Part shown: positions 9,028 to 17,141 of the stretch, piece after piece
Position numbering within the stretch: position 1 is the first letter of the stretch
Layout: each line of letters opens with the position of its first letter
Program-made: the position numbers and the translations under genes
Origin: Aldehydirespirator sp965248735
Lineage (GTDB): Bacteria; Actinomycetota; Acidimicrobiia; Acidimicrobiales; Aldehydirespiratoraceae
Assembly: GCA_965248735.1 (NCBI GenBank)
Contig: OZ252146.1
Span: 1,984,001-2,048,000, forward strand
Reading direction: 5' to 3'
Length of the DNA stretch: 64,000 nucleotides
Notes under the pieces: generated by a model
Database searches by the model: none
Told to the model about the DNA's origin: nothing
Seen by the model: only the letters and a program-made list of their open reading frames with translations

Positions 9028-10216
9028 CTTAGGTCCGGTGCGGGGCGAGCCGGCCAGCGCCGATGCCTGGCTTCGAGCCTGGGAGCAGTACCTGCACTTC
9101 CGCGGCGACCCGGTGAGCGTGATGTCGGCGGCGGGCGCCCGCGACGAGGCATTCGTCATGGGACCGGTGTTCGCGGCGGTCTACCGAGTGCTGGCCGGAA
9201 CGCCGTCGAGTTCGCCGGCTTTGACCGCGGACGCCGAACGCGCCCGGACACGGGCCCGCGAGTCTCCAGACCGCGAGCGGGGCCATGTGCGGGCGCTCGA
9301 GTCGCTTCTCGGCGGAGAGTTCACCGACGCGGTTCGGGCCTGGCACGAGATCGCCTTGGGCGAGCGGGACTTCGCGGCTGTGCGCTTTGCTCACGACGTC
9401 TCCCTGCATGTCGGGGACGTCGACGGCCGCCTGGCTTCCAGTTCCCACGCTGTCGAGGCCTGGCGCGGCGAACGGGGGTGGGGGTTCGTGGCCGGGCAGC
9501 ACGCCTTCGCTCTCGAGGAGGTCGGACGCTACGACGAGGCCGAGGAACTGGGCCGCCAGGCTCTGAGCCTCGACCCCGACGATCTGTGGGCAAGGCACGC
9601 GCTGGCCCACGTCTACGAGTCCACCGATGACACTCCGGCTGCACTGGAGCTGCTGGATGGCTCCGTCGAACGGTGGAGTGACCAGGATCTCTTCGCTACC
9701 CACATCTGGTGGCATCTGGCCCTGCGCCTGATGGCGTCCGGTGATGCGGCCGGCGCGCTGGCCGTCTTCGACGAGCGCCAGCCCCACGCCACCACTGCCT
9801 TCCAGCTCTGCGACCAGACATCGCTGTTGTGGCGTCTGGAGCTGGCTGGCTGCGACGCAGGCGACCGCTGGGACGCGCTTGCGGACGGCTGGGACGAGGT
9901 GGCCGAGCGCCACACGAGCGGCTTCTTGGACGTGCACGCCGCCCTGGCTTTCACCCGCAGGCCCGGCCATCCCGGGGCGCGGCGCTGGTTCGAAGGTCTC
10001 GAAGGACGCGAGACTGGCGCGAGCGAGAACGACTCGACGTTCGGCGAGGTCGTAATCCCTCTAGTGGAGGCGTTCCGCAGCTACGGCGAAGGCGGCGGCG
10101 ACCACTTCGTCAAACTTGTCGACCAGCTCGGTTCCTCCATCAGCCGCATCGGGGGCAGCATCGCCCAGCGCGACCTCATCACCCTGACGAGGCAAGTGGC
10201 TGTAGCGGCGCTATGA
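9005..10216 (+). CDS. tetratricopeptide repeat protein, TTC38-like
   Basis: A 403-residue, Trp- and Ala-rich all-helical protein. TPR-like helix pairs are visible around residues 155-205 (EEVGRYDEAEELGRQAL, then DDLWARHALAHVYE), and the sequence resembles the TTC38 family found next to catabolic genes in Actinobacteria. The ATG lies inside the end of the second P450 (23-base overlap), and its stop overlaps the next ATG. It has no signal peptide. Its role is unknown; a scaffold or accessory function for the cluster enzymes is possible but not shown. Confidence 0.78.
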   Translation: MSVSGLPDLGPVRGEPASADAWLRAWEQYLHFRGDPVSVMSAAGARDEAFVMGPVFAAVYRVLAGTPSSSPALTADAERARTRARESPDRERGHVRALESLLGGEFTDAVRAWHEIALGERDFAAVRFAHDVSLHVGDVDGRLASSSHAVEAWRGERGWGFVAGQHAFALEEVGRYDEAEELGRQALSLDPDDLWARHALAHVYESTDDTPAALELLDGSVERWSDQDLFATHIWWHLALRLMASGDAAGALAVFDERQPHATTAFQLCDQTSLLWRLELAGCDAGDRWDALADGWDEVAERHTSGFLDVHAALAFTRRPGHPGARRWFEGLEGRETGASENDSTFGEVVIPLVEAFRSYGEGGGDHFVKLVDQLGSSISRIGGSIAQRDLITLTRQVAVAAL

Positions 10217-11418
10217 GCTGGGAACTCACTCGCGAGCAGCGGGCGATCCAGGCAGAGGCCCGTGCCTTGGCCCGCGAAGTGATCGCGCCGCGGGCCGCCG
10301 AGGTGGACCGCAGCGAGCAGTATCCCTGGGACAACGTGGCCGCCTTGCGGCAGACCGGCTTCACCGGCATGACCGTGCCCACCACCCTCGGCGGTCCCGG
10401 CCGGTCGCTGCTGGACGCCGTGCTGGTGGTGGAGGAGATGGCCAAGGTATGCGGCGTGACCGGCCGCATCGCGGTGGAGTGCAATATGGGAGCGCTCTCC
10501 GCAGTCATGGCCTACGGCACCGACGACCAGCGCAAGAGGGTCGCGGAGTTGGTGCTGTCCGGGGACAAGCCAGCCATCTGCATCACCGAGCCGGCTGCCG
10601 GGAGCGCCGCGTCGGAGATGACCACCAGGGCCGAGCGCCACGGCGACGTCTACGTACTCAACGGCACCAAGCACTGGATCACCGGCGGGGGCGTGTCAAT
10701 AACGCACTTGGTGTTCGCCCGGGTCTTCGACGAGGACGGCAACGAGGAGGGCATCGGTGCCTTCCTGGCCTTCCGGGACGAGACGCCCGGGCTCGAGATC
10801 GGGCCCCGCGAGCCGACGATGGGTCTGCGAGGGCTTCCCGAGACGACCATCGTGTGCAACGACGCCGAGGTCGGCGCGGACATGGCCGTGCAGCCGCCGT
10901 CGGGGCTGAGACGGGGCTTCGCCGACCTGATGAACGCCTACAACACCCAGCGGGTGGGCGCGGGCACGGTGGCGCTCGGCCTGGCTTCGGGCGCGTTCGA
11001 GCTCGCGGTGGAGTTCGTGAAGAAGCGCGAGCAGTTCGGCCGCCCCATCGCTGAGTTCCAGGGTCTGCAGTGGATGCTGGCCGACATGTCGGTGAAGCTG
11101 GAGGCGGCCCGCAGCCTCACCTACCGGGCCGCGGCCTCGAAGGGGCCCGGCGGCAGCCCGTTCCCGGACCCGGCCCTGGCCGCCCAGGCCAAGATCTTCA
11201 CCTCCGAGGCGGCCATCGCAGTGGTGAGCGACGCGCTGCAGGCCCACGGAGCGGCCGGCTACAGCCGCAACAATGCGCTGGAGCGCATGTACCGCGACGT
11301 GCGGATGTTCACCATCGGGGGCGGCACGGCCCAGATCCTTCGCACGGTGGTGGCGTCGCGGATCCTGGACATGAGGCTCCCCCAGACCCGCGGCGGTTAC
11401 CTGCCCAAGGAGCCGTGA
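10213..11418 (+). CDS. acyl-CoA dehydrogenase family protein (second)
   Basis: A 401-residue enzyme with full acyl-CoA dehydrogenase architecture: SWELTREQRAIQAEAR at the start, CITEPAAGSAASEM, KHWITGGG, REQFGRPIAEFQ, and the C-terminal MYRDVRMFTIGGGTAQI. It is closer to short/medium-chain type dehydrogenases than the copy at 1098-2300. The ATG overlaps the stop of the TTC38-like gene (ATGA), which decides the start although the frame is open far upstream. It would pass electrons to ETF. Confidence 0.9.
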   Translation: MSWELTREQRAIQAEARALAREVIAPRAAEVDRSEQYPWDNVAALRQTGFTGMTVPTTLGGPGRSLLDAVLVVEEMAKVCGVTGRIAVECNMGALSAVMAYGTDDQRKRVAELVLSGDKPAICITEPAAGSAASEMTTRAERHGDVYVLNGTKHWITGGGVSITHLVFARVFDEDGNEEGIGAFLAFRDETPGLEIGPREPTMGLRGLPETTIVCNDAEVGADMAVQPPSGLRRGFADLMNAYNTQRVGAGTVALGLASGAFELAVEFVKKREQFGRPIAEFQGLQWMLADMSVKLEAARSLTYRAAASKGPGGSPFPDPALAAQAKIFTSEAAIAVVSDALQAHGAAGYSRNNALERMYRDVRMFTIGGGTAQILRTVVASRILDMRLPQTRGGYLPKEP

Positions 11419-11488
11419 CCATGGGAGCCGCTCATCCCTCGACCCGTCCCGCCACCGCCATCGGCTGTATGCCCTGGGAGACACCCCG

Positions 11489-12652
11489 GTGAGCGCGCCG
11501 CTCGAGGGCGTGATCGTGGTCGCGCTGGAGGCGGCGGTGGCCGCCCCGTTCGCCACCCGCCAGCTGGCCGACCTGGGTGCCCGTGTGCTGAAGGTGGAGC
11601 GCCCCGGTGAGGGCGACTTCGCCCGCCACTACGACTCGGCCATGGGCGGCACGTCCGCGTTCTTCGTGTGGGCCAACCGGGGCAAGCAGAGCATCGAGCT
11701 GGACTTGAAGGATCCCGAGGGCCGTGCTGTCTTCGACCGGCTGGTGGCTGGCGCGGACGTGTTCGTGCAGAACCTGTCGCCCGCCGCGGCCCGGCGGGCC
11801 GGCATCCTGGCCGACCAGCTCAGAGCCAAGCTCCCCGGCCTGATCGCCTGTGACATCTCAGGTTATGGCCTCGGCGGCCCTCGTACCGACGACAAGGCCT
11901 ACGACCTGGCCGTGCAGGCCGAGGGCGGAGCGGTGGCCCTCACCGGCACCGCCGAGCAGGCCTGCAAGGTGGGATTCTCGATAGCGGACATCTCCGCGGC
12001 CATGTACGCCCTGTCGTCGATCCTGGCCGCCCTCTACCGCCGACAGGCCACCGGGGAGGGCGCCTCCATCGAGGTGTCGATGCTGGAGAGCATCGCCGAG
12101 TGGACGGCCGCGCCCACCTACGCGGCGGTGGGCAAGGGCTCGGTACCGCCGCGGGCGGGCCATCGCCACACCATCATCGCGCCCTATGGCATGTATCGGA
12201 TGAGCGACGGCGAGTTGGTGATGATCGGCGTGCAGAGCAACCGCGACTGGGCCGACTTCGCCGAGCACGTCCTGCAGGATCGGGCGCTCATCGACGATCC
12301 CCGGTTCGTCGACAACTCCGACCGCATCGCCAACATCGACGATCTCGAGGCGCTGATCAACTCGGTCTTCGCATCGGTTCCCGCCGAAGAGCTGATCGGG
12401 CGCCTGCGAGCCGGCCGGGTGGCCCACAGCTTTGTGCGGGACCCGCTGGCGCTGTGGCAGCACGATCAGCTCAGAGCCCGCGACCGCTTCATGCAGGTGA
12501 CCACCCCCACCGGGTCGGCCGAGGTCTACAAGCCCCCGTTCAACCTCAGCAACGGCGGAATTGCGGACACGACCGTCCCCGCCCTGGGCGAGCACGACCC
12601 GGACCTCGTGGCAGAACTAAAGGCCCGAGCTGTAGAGGGGGAGTCGGCTTAG
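11489..12652 (+). CDS. CaiB/BaiF family CoA transferase
   Basis: A 387-residue class III CoA transferase. The N-terminus LEGVIVVALEAAVAAPFATRQLADLGARVLKVE is the typical start of the family, followed by FFVWANRGKQSIELDLKDPEG and the catalytic-region DISGYG. It would transfer CoA between acyl groups and so activate the carboxylate product of the upstream oxidations. GTG start, 70 bases after the acyl-CoA dehydrogenase. It is the last plus-strand gene of the cluster; a convergent minus-strand pair follows. Confidence 0.9.
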   Translation: MSAPLEGVIVVALEAAVAAPFATRQLADLGARVLKVERPGEGDFARHYDSAMGGTSAFFVWANRGKQSIELDLKDPEGRAVFDRLVAGADVFVQNLSPAAARRAGILADQLRAKLPGLIACDISGYGLGGPRTDDKAYDLAVQAEGGAVALTGTAEQACKVGFSIADISAAMYALSSILAALYRRQATGEGASIEVSMLESIAEWTAAPTYAAVGKGSVPPRAGHRHTIIAPYGMYRMSDGELVMIGVQSNRDWADFAEHVLQDRALIDDPRFVDNSDRIANIDDLEALINSVFASVPAEELIGRLRAGRVAHSFVRDPLALWQHDQLRARDRFMQVTTPTGSAEVYKPPFNLSNGGIADTTVPALGEHDPDLVAELKARAVEGESA

Positions 12653-12694
12653 CAGCCGCGACCCCTGGAACCCGCGGCCGATTCCCCGATGCGG

Positions 12695-13051
12695 CTATTC
12701 GTTATCGGGCCACTCGTAGTCCCAGTCGAAGTCGATGCCGATGACGATCAGCCGCCGAGGGATTTGCCCGTGGCCGGGCTCCCTCACAAAGGCGATACGA
12801 GTTGGCGGGAATGCTGGGTGAACGGAACCGATGACGAGTTCTCGAACATCGCGGTACCGGTCGTCGACAGCGGCGGCGCTTAACCATGTGGCCGACAGCG
12901 CCCTCGCCAGTGCGGGCCAGCAGAACTGCTCGAAATCCTCTCGCGACGGGCGGGTGCCATCCGGTCGCCGCTCGGCGCCGAACAAGCCCCTCACCGTGTC
13001 GCTGAAGGCATGTGCCCTCTCGATAGAGGGGCCCTTGGGATCTGGTGTCAC
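12695..13051 (-). CDS. hypothetical protein, candidate toxin partner of the Panacea-domain protein
   Basis: A 118-residue protein with no family I recognise. It is Arg-rich in the N-terminal half, with a predicted alpha/beta C-terminal half ending in an acidic, Trp-containing tail (IGIDFDWDYEWPDNE). There is no signal peptide or membrane segment. Its GTG start overlaps the stop of the upstream Panacea-domain gene (GTGA at 13051-13048), so the two are translationally coupled. That arrangement, and the known promiscuous pairing of Panacea antitoxins with small toxins, make it a candidate toxin. This is inference only. Confidence 0.6.
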   Translation of the reverse strand: MTPDPKGPSIERAHAFSDTVRGLFGAERRPDGTRPSREDFEQFCWPALARALSATWLSAAAVDDRYRDVRELVIGSVHPAFPPTRIAFVREPGHGQIPRRLIVIGIDFDWDYEWPDNE

Positions 13052-13629
13052 TCGGGGATGTATCCGGCGGCGACCGCCACCTCACGTCCCCAAGCGAGTT
13101 CGGCGTCAGTGAGAGGCCGCGTGTAGACGAGCGAGGTCTCGTAGGGGATGATCTCTCCCTTGTTCACGGTCTGCCAGCCAGCGGAGGCGCGGTGCGAGAA
13201 GTCGCTGCACTGCTTGCCTGTCATCCCGTGGAACTTGCCCAAGGCTCGTTCCAAGTAGCGAAGATCGTCTTTGTCGAAAATGGGCTCGGGCGCACGGCGG
13301 GCGAGCAGGACCTTCTCCGGGCTCTGGGCGCGGCGGTCACGTTCCTCCATGTCGACGGCACCGGACTTCAGCAGCTTCTTTCGGGTCGGCACTAGGCGAA
13401 CCGGAGCGGGTCCTTCGTTCAGCTTCTGGTAGACCGCGCCCGTGACGGAGCGGCCTCGCTCGCGGAAGCTCTCGAAGTCGGCCCACCACAGGATCTTGTT
13501 CAACTTGACTGCGCCCTGCCCCGCCGGGTCGTCCGCCAGCCGTTCTGCGACGTAGAGAATCGCCTCGCCGAGCCGGTTATCGTCCGGCGGCGTCTCCATG
13601 CCGTGTCTGGAGAGATCTGTCAAGGCCAT
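13048..13629 (-). CDS. Panacea domain (DUF4065/SocA-like) protein, putative antitoxin
   Basis: 193 residues from the ATG at 13629, chosen for the ribosome site AGAAGGTG seven bases upstream; a longer start at 13689 is also open. KLNKILWWADFESF is the hallmark of the DUF4065 domain, followed by the YQKLNEGP region and a C-terminal FSHRAS-x-GW segment, as in SocA-like proteins. Panacea proteins act as antitoxins for many unrelated small toxins. Here the overlapping downstream gene at 12695-13051 would be the partner. Other DUF4065 proteins are proteolysis adaptors, so an antitoxin role is likely but not certain. Confidence 0.8.
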   Translation of the reverse strand: MALTDLSRHGMETPPDDNRLGEAILYVAERLADDPAGQGAVKLNKILWWADFESFRERGRSVTGAVYQKLNEGPAPVRLVPTRKKLLKSGAVDMEERDRRAQSPEKVLLARRAPEPIFDKDDLRYLERALGKFHGMTGKQCSDFSHRASAGWQTVNKGEIIPYETSLVYTRPLTDAELAWGREVAVAAGYIPE

Positions 13630-13701
13630 TTGATCACCTTCTGATGGCTCCTGTGCATGATATCGCACCCTAGCGAGGGCGTGTGACATCTTGAGAGGGA
13701 G

Positions 13702-14334
13702 TCAGGCGTCGGGGTTGTAGTCGGGGTACTTCCAGACGATTAGCGACGCCCAGTTGTCAACGGCCGGGTCGGTGATGTAGTCGGCTATCACGCCCGGAGC
13801 CTCGAAGCCGTTGGCGATCTGCATGGTGAGGGTGGCGTCGTACAGCTCTCCGGCCGACACCTTGGCCACGTAGTCGGCCGCCGACATCTCGCCTTTGTGG
13901 TCGGCGTAGCCGGGGATGACGCCTCCGGCCACGATGCCGGTCAGGTTCAATTCCCGGCAGATCTGCTTGCGCATGTCGTAGAGGCGCCGGCCGATGCCCC
14001 GGCGCCGGTAGGCGGGCAGCACCGCGATGCTGGTGCCGTAGTACCAGGCGCCGTCGGGCACATGGCCGCTGCCGCCGCCGGTGCCGACCAGGTCCCGGAT
14101 GGAGTGCTGGGTGTGGCTGAAATCGAAGTGCACGCGGATTCCCAGCCCCATCGCCACCGGCGTCTCGCCGTCGAGCACCACCACGCCACCCTCGGGAAAC
14201 TCCCGGGCTAGAGCCCTCAACTCGTCGGCGTCGTACAGGTCGGTGCGATCCGCGGTCGGGAACGAGGTGTGCTCGATGTGCTCCAGCGCTTCAGCCCACT
14301 CGGCGCGGATGTTCGTGTACGTCAGCTCGCCCAT
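13702..14334 (-). CDS. GNAT family N-acetyltransferase
   Basis: 210 residues with a GNAT fold. The acetyl-CoA pyrophosphate-binding motif reads YRRRGIGRRLYDMRK, preceded by the beta-strand TSIAVLPAY. The C-terminal part (residues ~140-210) contains an unusual conserved-looking segment, VIPGYADHKGEMSAADYV, of the type seen in GNAT proteins that accompany amidase/nitrilase enzymes. Its acceptor substrate is unknown. It lies 16 bases downstream of the C45-type amidohydrolase on the same strand, so the two are probably co-transcribed. Confidence 0.82.
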   Translation of the reverse strand: MGELTYTNIRAEWAEALEHIEHTSFPTADRTDLYDADELRALAREFPEGGVVVLDGETPVAMGLGIRVHFDFSHTQHSIRDLVGTGGGSGHVPDGAWYYGTSIAVLPAYRRRGIGRRLYDMRKQICRELNLTGIVAGGVIPGYADHKGEMSAADYVAKVSAGELYDATLTMQIANGFEAPGVIADYITDPAVDNWASLIVWKYPDYNPDA

Positions 14335-14350
14335 AGCTGGCTGGCTCGAC

Positions 14351-15466
14351 TCAGACGCCTCGGGCCGCGGCCGGTGCCAGTGAGAAGTGCTCGTAGTCGT
14401 TGTCGGCGGGCTGGCCCCAGCAGGCCCAGAAGTCTCCGGTGCCGGGCCGCATGATCACCGCGCCGCTCGACTCCACCCGGTACTTGTCGTCCGGCCAGCG
14501 GCAGATGGCGGTGGGCTCGCGGGTGATCTCCATCAGACGCTCTGCGTCTACCGGCCTGTCGGTGCCGGCGAGCAGGGCCGCGGCGAGTTCCAGGCGCTGG
14601 CGCGAGTTGGCCATCACTTCTTCGTCCCTCTCGCCCTCGAAAGGAGCGGCCGCGGGATCGGTCACGTGGTTGGTGTGCGCCAGCGGCTCGCCGTCGAGGG
14701 TCTTCACCGGCCGGGCCGACGGCATGGCCTCGACGTTGAACCCCCGGCCCTCGGCGTCGAGGATCAGGTAGTTGTGGGCGCCCGCCAGGTCGGCTCGCAG
14801 CAGCACATCCAGCGCCTCGGCCGCGGTCGCCTGAGCGAGCATCCCACGGATGACCGTGGGCCACATCACTCCGAAGCGGCCGTCGTTGCCGGTGAGGTTG
14901 TTGATTCCCACGCACACACCCTCGGAGTTCATGCCGATCTGGCCCAGGCATCCGACGGTGGTGAATACCAGGGCGGCCGGTCCCTCGTCGGCGCGCAGGC
15001 GGGCCAGCACCACATGGTCGGTGGCGGCGTCATGCATATCCCAGGTCTGGCCCAGCATCCCCGCCCCTGCAGCCCAACCGTCGGGCACAACGAAGGCGGT
15101 GCAGTCGTCCTCTGTCACTGAGGCCGGGTGCGGGCCTGCGGTCACGGCCCGCACCGTGTCCACGAAGTCGGTGAAACCGCCCACCACCACGGCCTCGGCC
15201 GGGCTGATGCCCGCGGCAGCAGCCATGGCCAGCATCTCGGCGTGCAGGCGGGGCGAGAACGCCTCATGGGCGGGCAGGCAGGCTGCGGCAAGCTCCAGCA
15301 CCGCGCCCCTCTCCAACGGCCCGCCGCTCCACAGTCCCTCGGCCACGAGATTGGTCCGGTCTCGGGCGTAGCGGCGGATCTCGTCCGCGTGGGCCCGCCC
15401 GTGGGCGTCGCCCATGGCCTCGGGCGATCCGGCGAGGTCGAGGTGCCTGATCGGCGGACGGCGCAT
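14351..15466 (-). CDS. C45 family peptidase / acyl-CoA:6-APA acyltransferase-like Ntn hydrolase
   Basis: About 371 residues from ATG 15466 (an upstream GTG at 15493 adds nine). The pattern EDDCTAFVVPDG, then GQTWDMH, and GCLGQIGMNSEGVCVGINNL matches the penicillin acylase-like C45 family. In that family autoproteolysis exposes the Cys of the DCT motif as nucleophile. The family hydrolyses or transfers amide-linked acyl groups. There is no signal peptide, so it is probably cytoplasmic. It pairs with the GNAT gene downstream and is divergent from the FAD amine oxidase, with a repeat-bearing 263-base region between them. Confidence 0.85.
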   Translation of the reverse strand: MRRPPIRHLDLAGSPEAMGDAHGRAHADEIRRYARDRTNLVAEGLWSGGPLERGAVLELAAACLPAHEAFSPRLHAEMLAMAAAAGISPAEAVVVGGFTDFVDTVRAVTAGPHPASVTEDDCTAFVVPDGWAAGAGMLGQTWDMHDAATDHVVLARLRADEGPAALVFTTVGCLGQIGMNSEGVCVGINNLTGNDGRFGVMWPTVIRGMLAQATAAEALDVLLRADLAGAHNYLILDAEGRGFNVEAMPSARPVKTLDGEPLAHTNHVTDPAAAPFEGERDEEVMANSRQRLELAAALLAGTDRPVDAERLMEITREPTAICRWPDDKYRVESSGAVIMRPGTGDFWACWGQPADNDYEHFSLAPAAARGV

Positions 15467-15493
15467 GGTCTCAGAGTATCCCCGTACCGGCAC

Positions 15494-15729
15494 GGGCGGG
15501 TCTCCAAGGAACTGGCAGCGTCTTGCTCGCTATGCGTGCGTCTTGCTGCCAGTTCTCACGGAGCTGCGGTCCCTGTTGGGGATTGGCAGCGCGTCTTGCT
15601 GCCAGTTCTCACGGAGCTGCGGTCCCTGTTGGGGATTGGCAGCGCGTCTTGCTGCCAGTTCTCACGGAGCGGGTGGTAGCCGGCGGCTACGCGCAGGGCT
15701 CGTCCGTGCAGCGGGCGTACAGTACTCGC
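15494..15729. other. divergent intergenic region of the C45 hydrolase and FAD oxidase
   Basis: The 236 bases contain the 53-bp repeats at 15541-15670 and their inverted TGGCAGC/GCTGCCA arms. Apart from these I see no gene; the FAD oxidase frame is open through it, but the repeat makes that part implausible as coding. Both promoters must lie here. Confidence 0.6.
15541..15670 (+). repeat. 53-bp direct repeat, two full copies plus a partial third
   Basis: Units start at 15541, 15594 and 15647; the third stops after 24 bases. Each unit joins TGGCAGC and GCTGCCA across a short spacer, so every junction can form a 7-bp hairpin. A related 9-bp pair (ACTGGCAGC at 15511 and GCTGCCAGT at 15545) brackets the first copy. 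The repeats lie in the divergent promoter region of the C45 hydrolase and the FAD oxidase. The copies are identical over their full length, which points to recent expansion. Confidence 0.85.
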
Positions 15730-17130
15730 GTGCCCCCCGGTGCGACCTCGGACGCCCGGTACCGCTCGCGGTCGATGTGGCTCGACATCTACCCCGGCTC
15801 GCTGGAGCCTAGAGCCGCGCTCGAAGGCGACACCGACACCGACGTGGCCATCGTCGGCGGCGGGTTCACCGGATTGTGGACCGCCTACTACCTGCGACGG
15901 CTCGATCCGACGCTGCGGGTGGCGGTGGTCGAACGCGAGGTGTGCGGCTTCGGGGCCTCGGGACGCAACGGCGGCTCGGCCGTGGGCGAGCTGGCCGCGG
16001 GGATCGAGAAGTACGCGGCCCTGACCGACCTGCCCGCATCGTTGCGGCTGGCCCGGGCCGTCTTCGACAGCGTCGACGAGATCGGCCGGGTGACCGGCGC
16101 CGGGGGGATCGACTGCGGCTACCACAAGGGCGGGGTCGTCCGTTTCGCCCGCAACGGCCCGCAGGCCGAGCGTCAGGCCGCCGAAGTCGCACACCATCAC
16201 GAGCTCGGGCTCAACGAGGACGAGATCCGGCTGCTGACCGCGGACGAGGCCCGCAGCCACGCCCGGGCCACCGGCGTGCTCGGCGGCATCTTCTACGCCC
16301 CCTGCGCGGCGGTCGATCCGGCGCGTTTGGTTCGGGGCTTGGCCGACGCCGTGGAGCGGCGGGGCGCCAAGATCTACGAGCAGACGGCCGCGGTGGCGAT
16401 TGAGCCGGGCCGGGTGCTGACCGATCGGGGGACGGTGCGGGCCGAGGTGGTGGTGCGGGCCACCGAGGCCTACACCCGGGACCTGCGGGGCCGGAGGCGC
16501 CAGTTGCTGCCCATCTACTCACTGATGATCGGCACCGAGCCGCTGCCGCCGACGGTCTTCGACGAGATCGGCCTGGCCGACCGGCCCACCTTCGCCGACG
16601 ACCGCTACATGGTGATCTACGGCCAGCGCACCGCCGACGACCGCATCGCTTTCGGTGGCCGGGGGGTGCCCTACCTGTACGGCTCGAGGATCAGGCCGGC
16701 CATCGAGCAGCACCACCGCTCGCATGAGCGCATCCATGCCACGCTCGTGGACCTGTTCCCGGCGCTCGCGAAGGCTGAGGTGACCCACCGCTGGGGCGGT
16801 GTTCTTGCCGTGCCCCGCAACTGGACCCCGTTCGTGCACTTCGACCGGGATGCGGGAACCGCGGGTGCTGGCGGATACGTGGGCGAGGGGGTGGCGCCGT
16901 CCAATCTGGCCGGGCGCACGCTGGCCGATCTGATCACCGGCACCGATTCCGAGCGGGTCGACCTGCCGTGGGTGGGGGTCCGCCACCGACGCTGGGAGCC
17001 CGAGCCTCTGCGCTGGCTGGGGGTGCGGGGCAGCCGCTGGATCCTGGCCGCAGCCGACACCTACGAGTACCGCACCAACCGCGAAGCGAGGGCGGCGGTA
17101 GCTCTAGCCCGCAGGATCCGCAACGACTGA
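15730..17130 (+). CDS. FAD-dependent oxidoreductase (DAO family, PuuB-like amine oxidase)
   Basis: 466 residues from the GTG at 15730 (the frame is open through the repeat region upstream; an ATG at 15775 is an alternative). The FAD-binding Rossmann motif VAIVGGGFTGLWTAYYL is near residue 37, followed by GFGASGRNGGS, the usual second FAD contact of the DAO family. Members include gamma-glutamylputrescine oxidase and other amine oxidases. Together with the PuuA-like ligase at 3339 and the aldehyde dehydrogenase at 6212 it would complete a glutamylated-amine oxidation route, but it is separated from them by other genes. Confidence 0.87.
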   Translation: MPPGATSDARYRSRSMWLDIYPGSLEPRAALEGDTDTDVAIVGGGFTGLWTAYYLRRLDPTLRVAVVEREVCGFGASGRNGGSAVGELAAGIEKYAALTDLPASLRLARAVFDSVDEIGRVTGAGGIDCGYHKGGVVRFARNGPQAERQAAEVAHHHELGLNEDEIRLLTADEARSHARATGVLGGIFYAPCAAVDPARLVRGLADAVERRGAKIYEQTAAVAIEPGRVLTDRGTVRAEVVVRATEAYTRDLRGRRRQLLPIYSLMIGTEPLPPTVFDEIGLADRPTFADDRYMVIYGQRTADDRIAFGGRGVPYLYGSRIRPAIEQHHRSHERIHATLVDLFPALAKAEVTHRWGGVLAVPRNWTPFVHFDRDAGTAGAGGYVGEGVAPSNLAGRTLADLITGTDSERVDLPWVGVRHRRWEPEPLRWLGVRGSRWILAAADTYEYRTNREARAAVALARRIRND

Positions 17131-17141
17131 CCGCACGGTCC

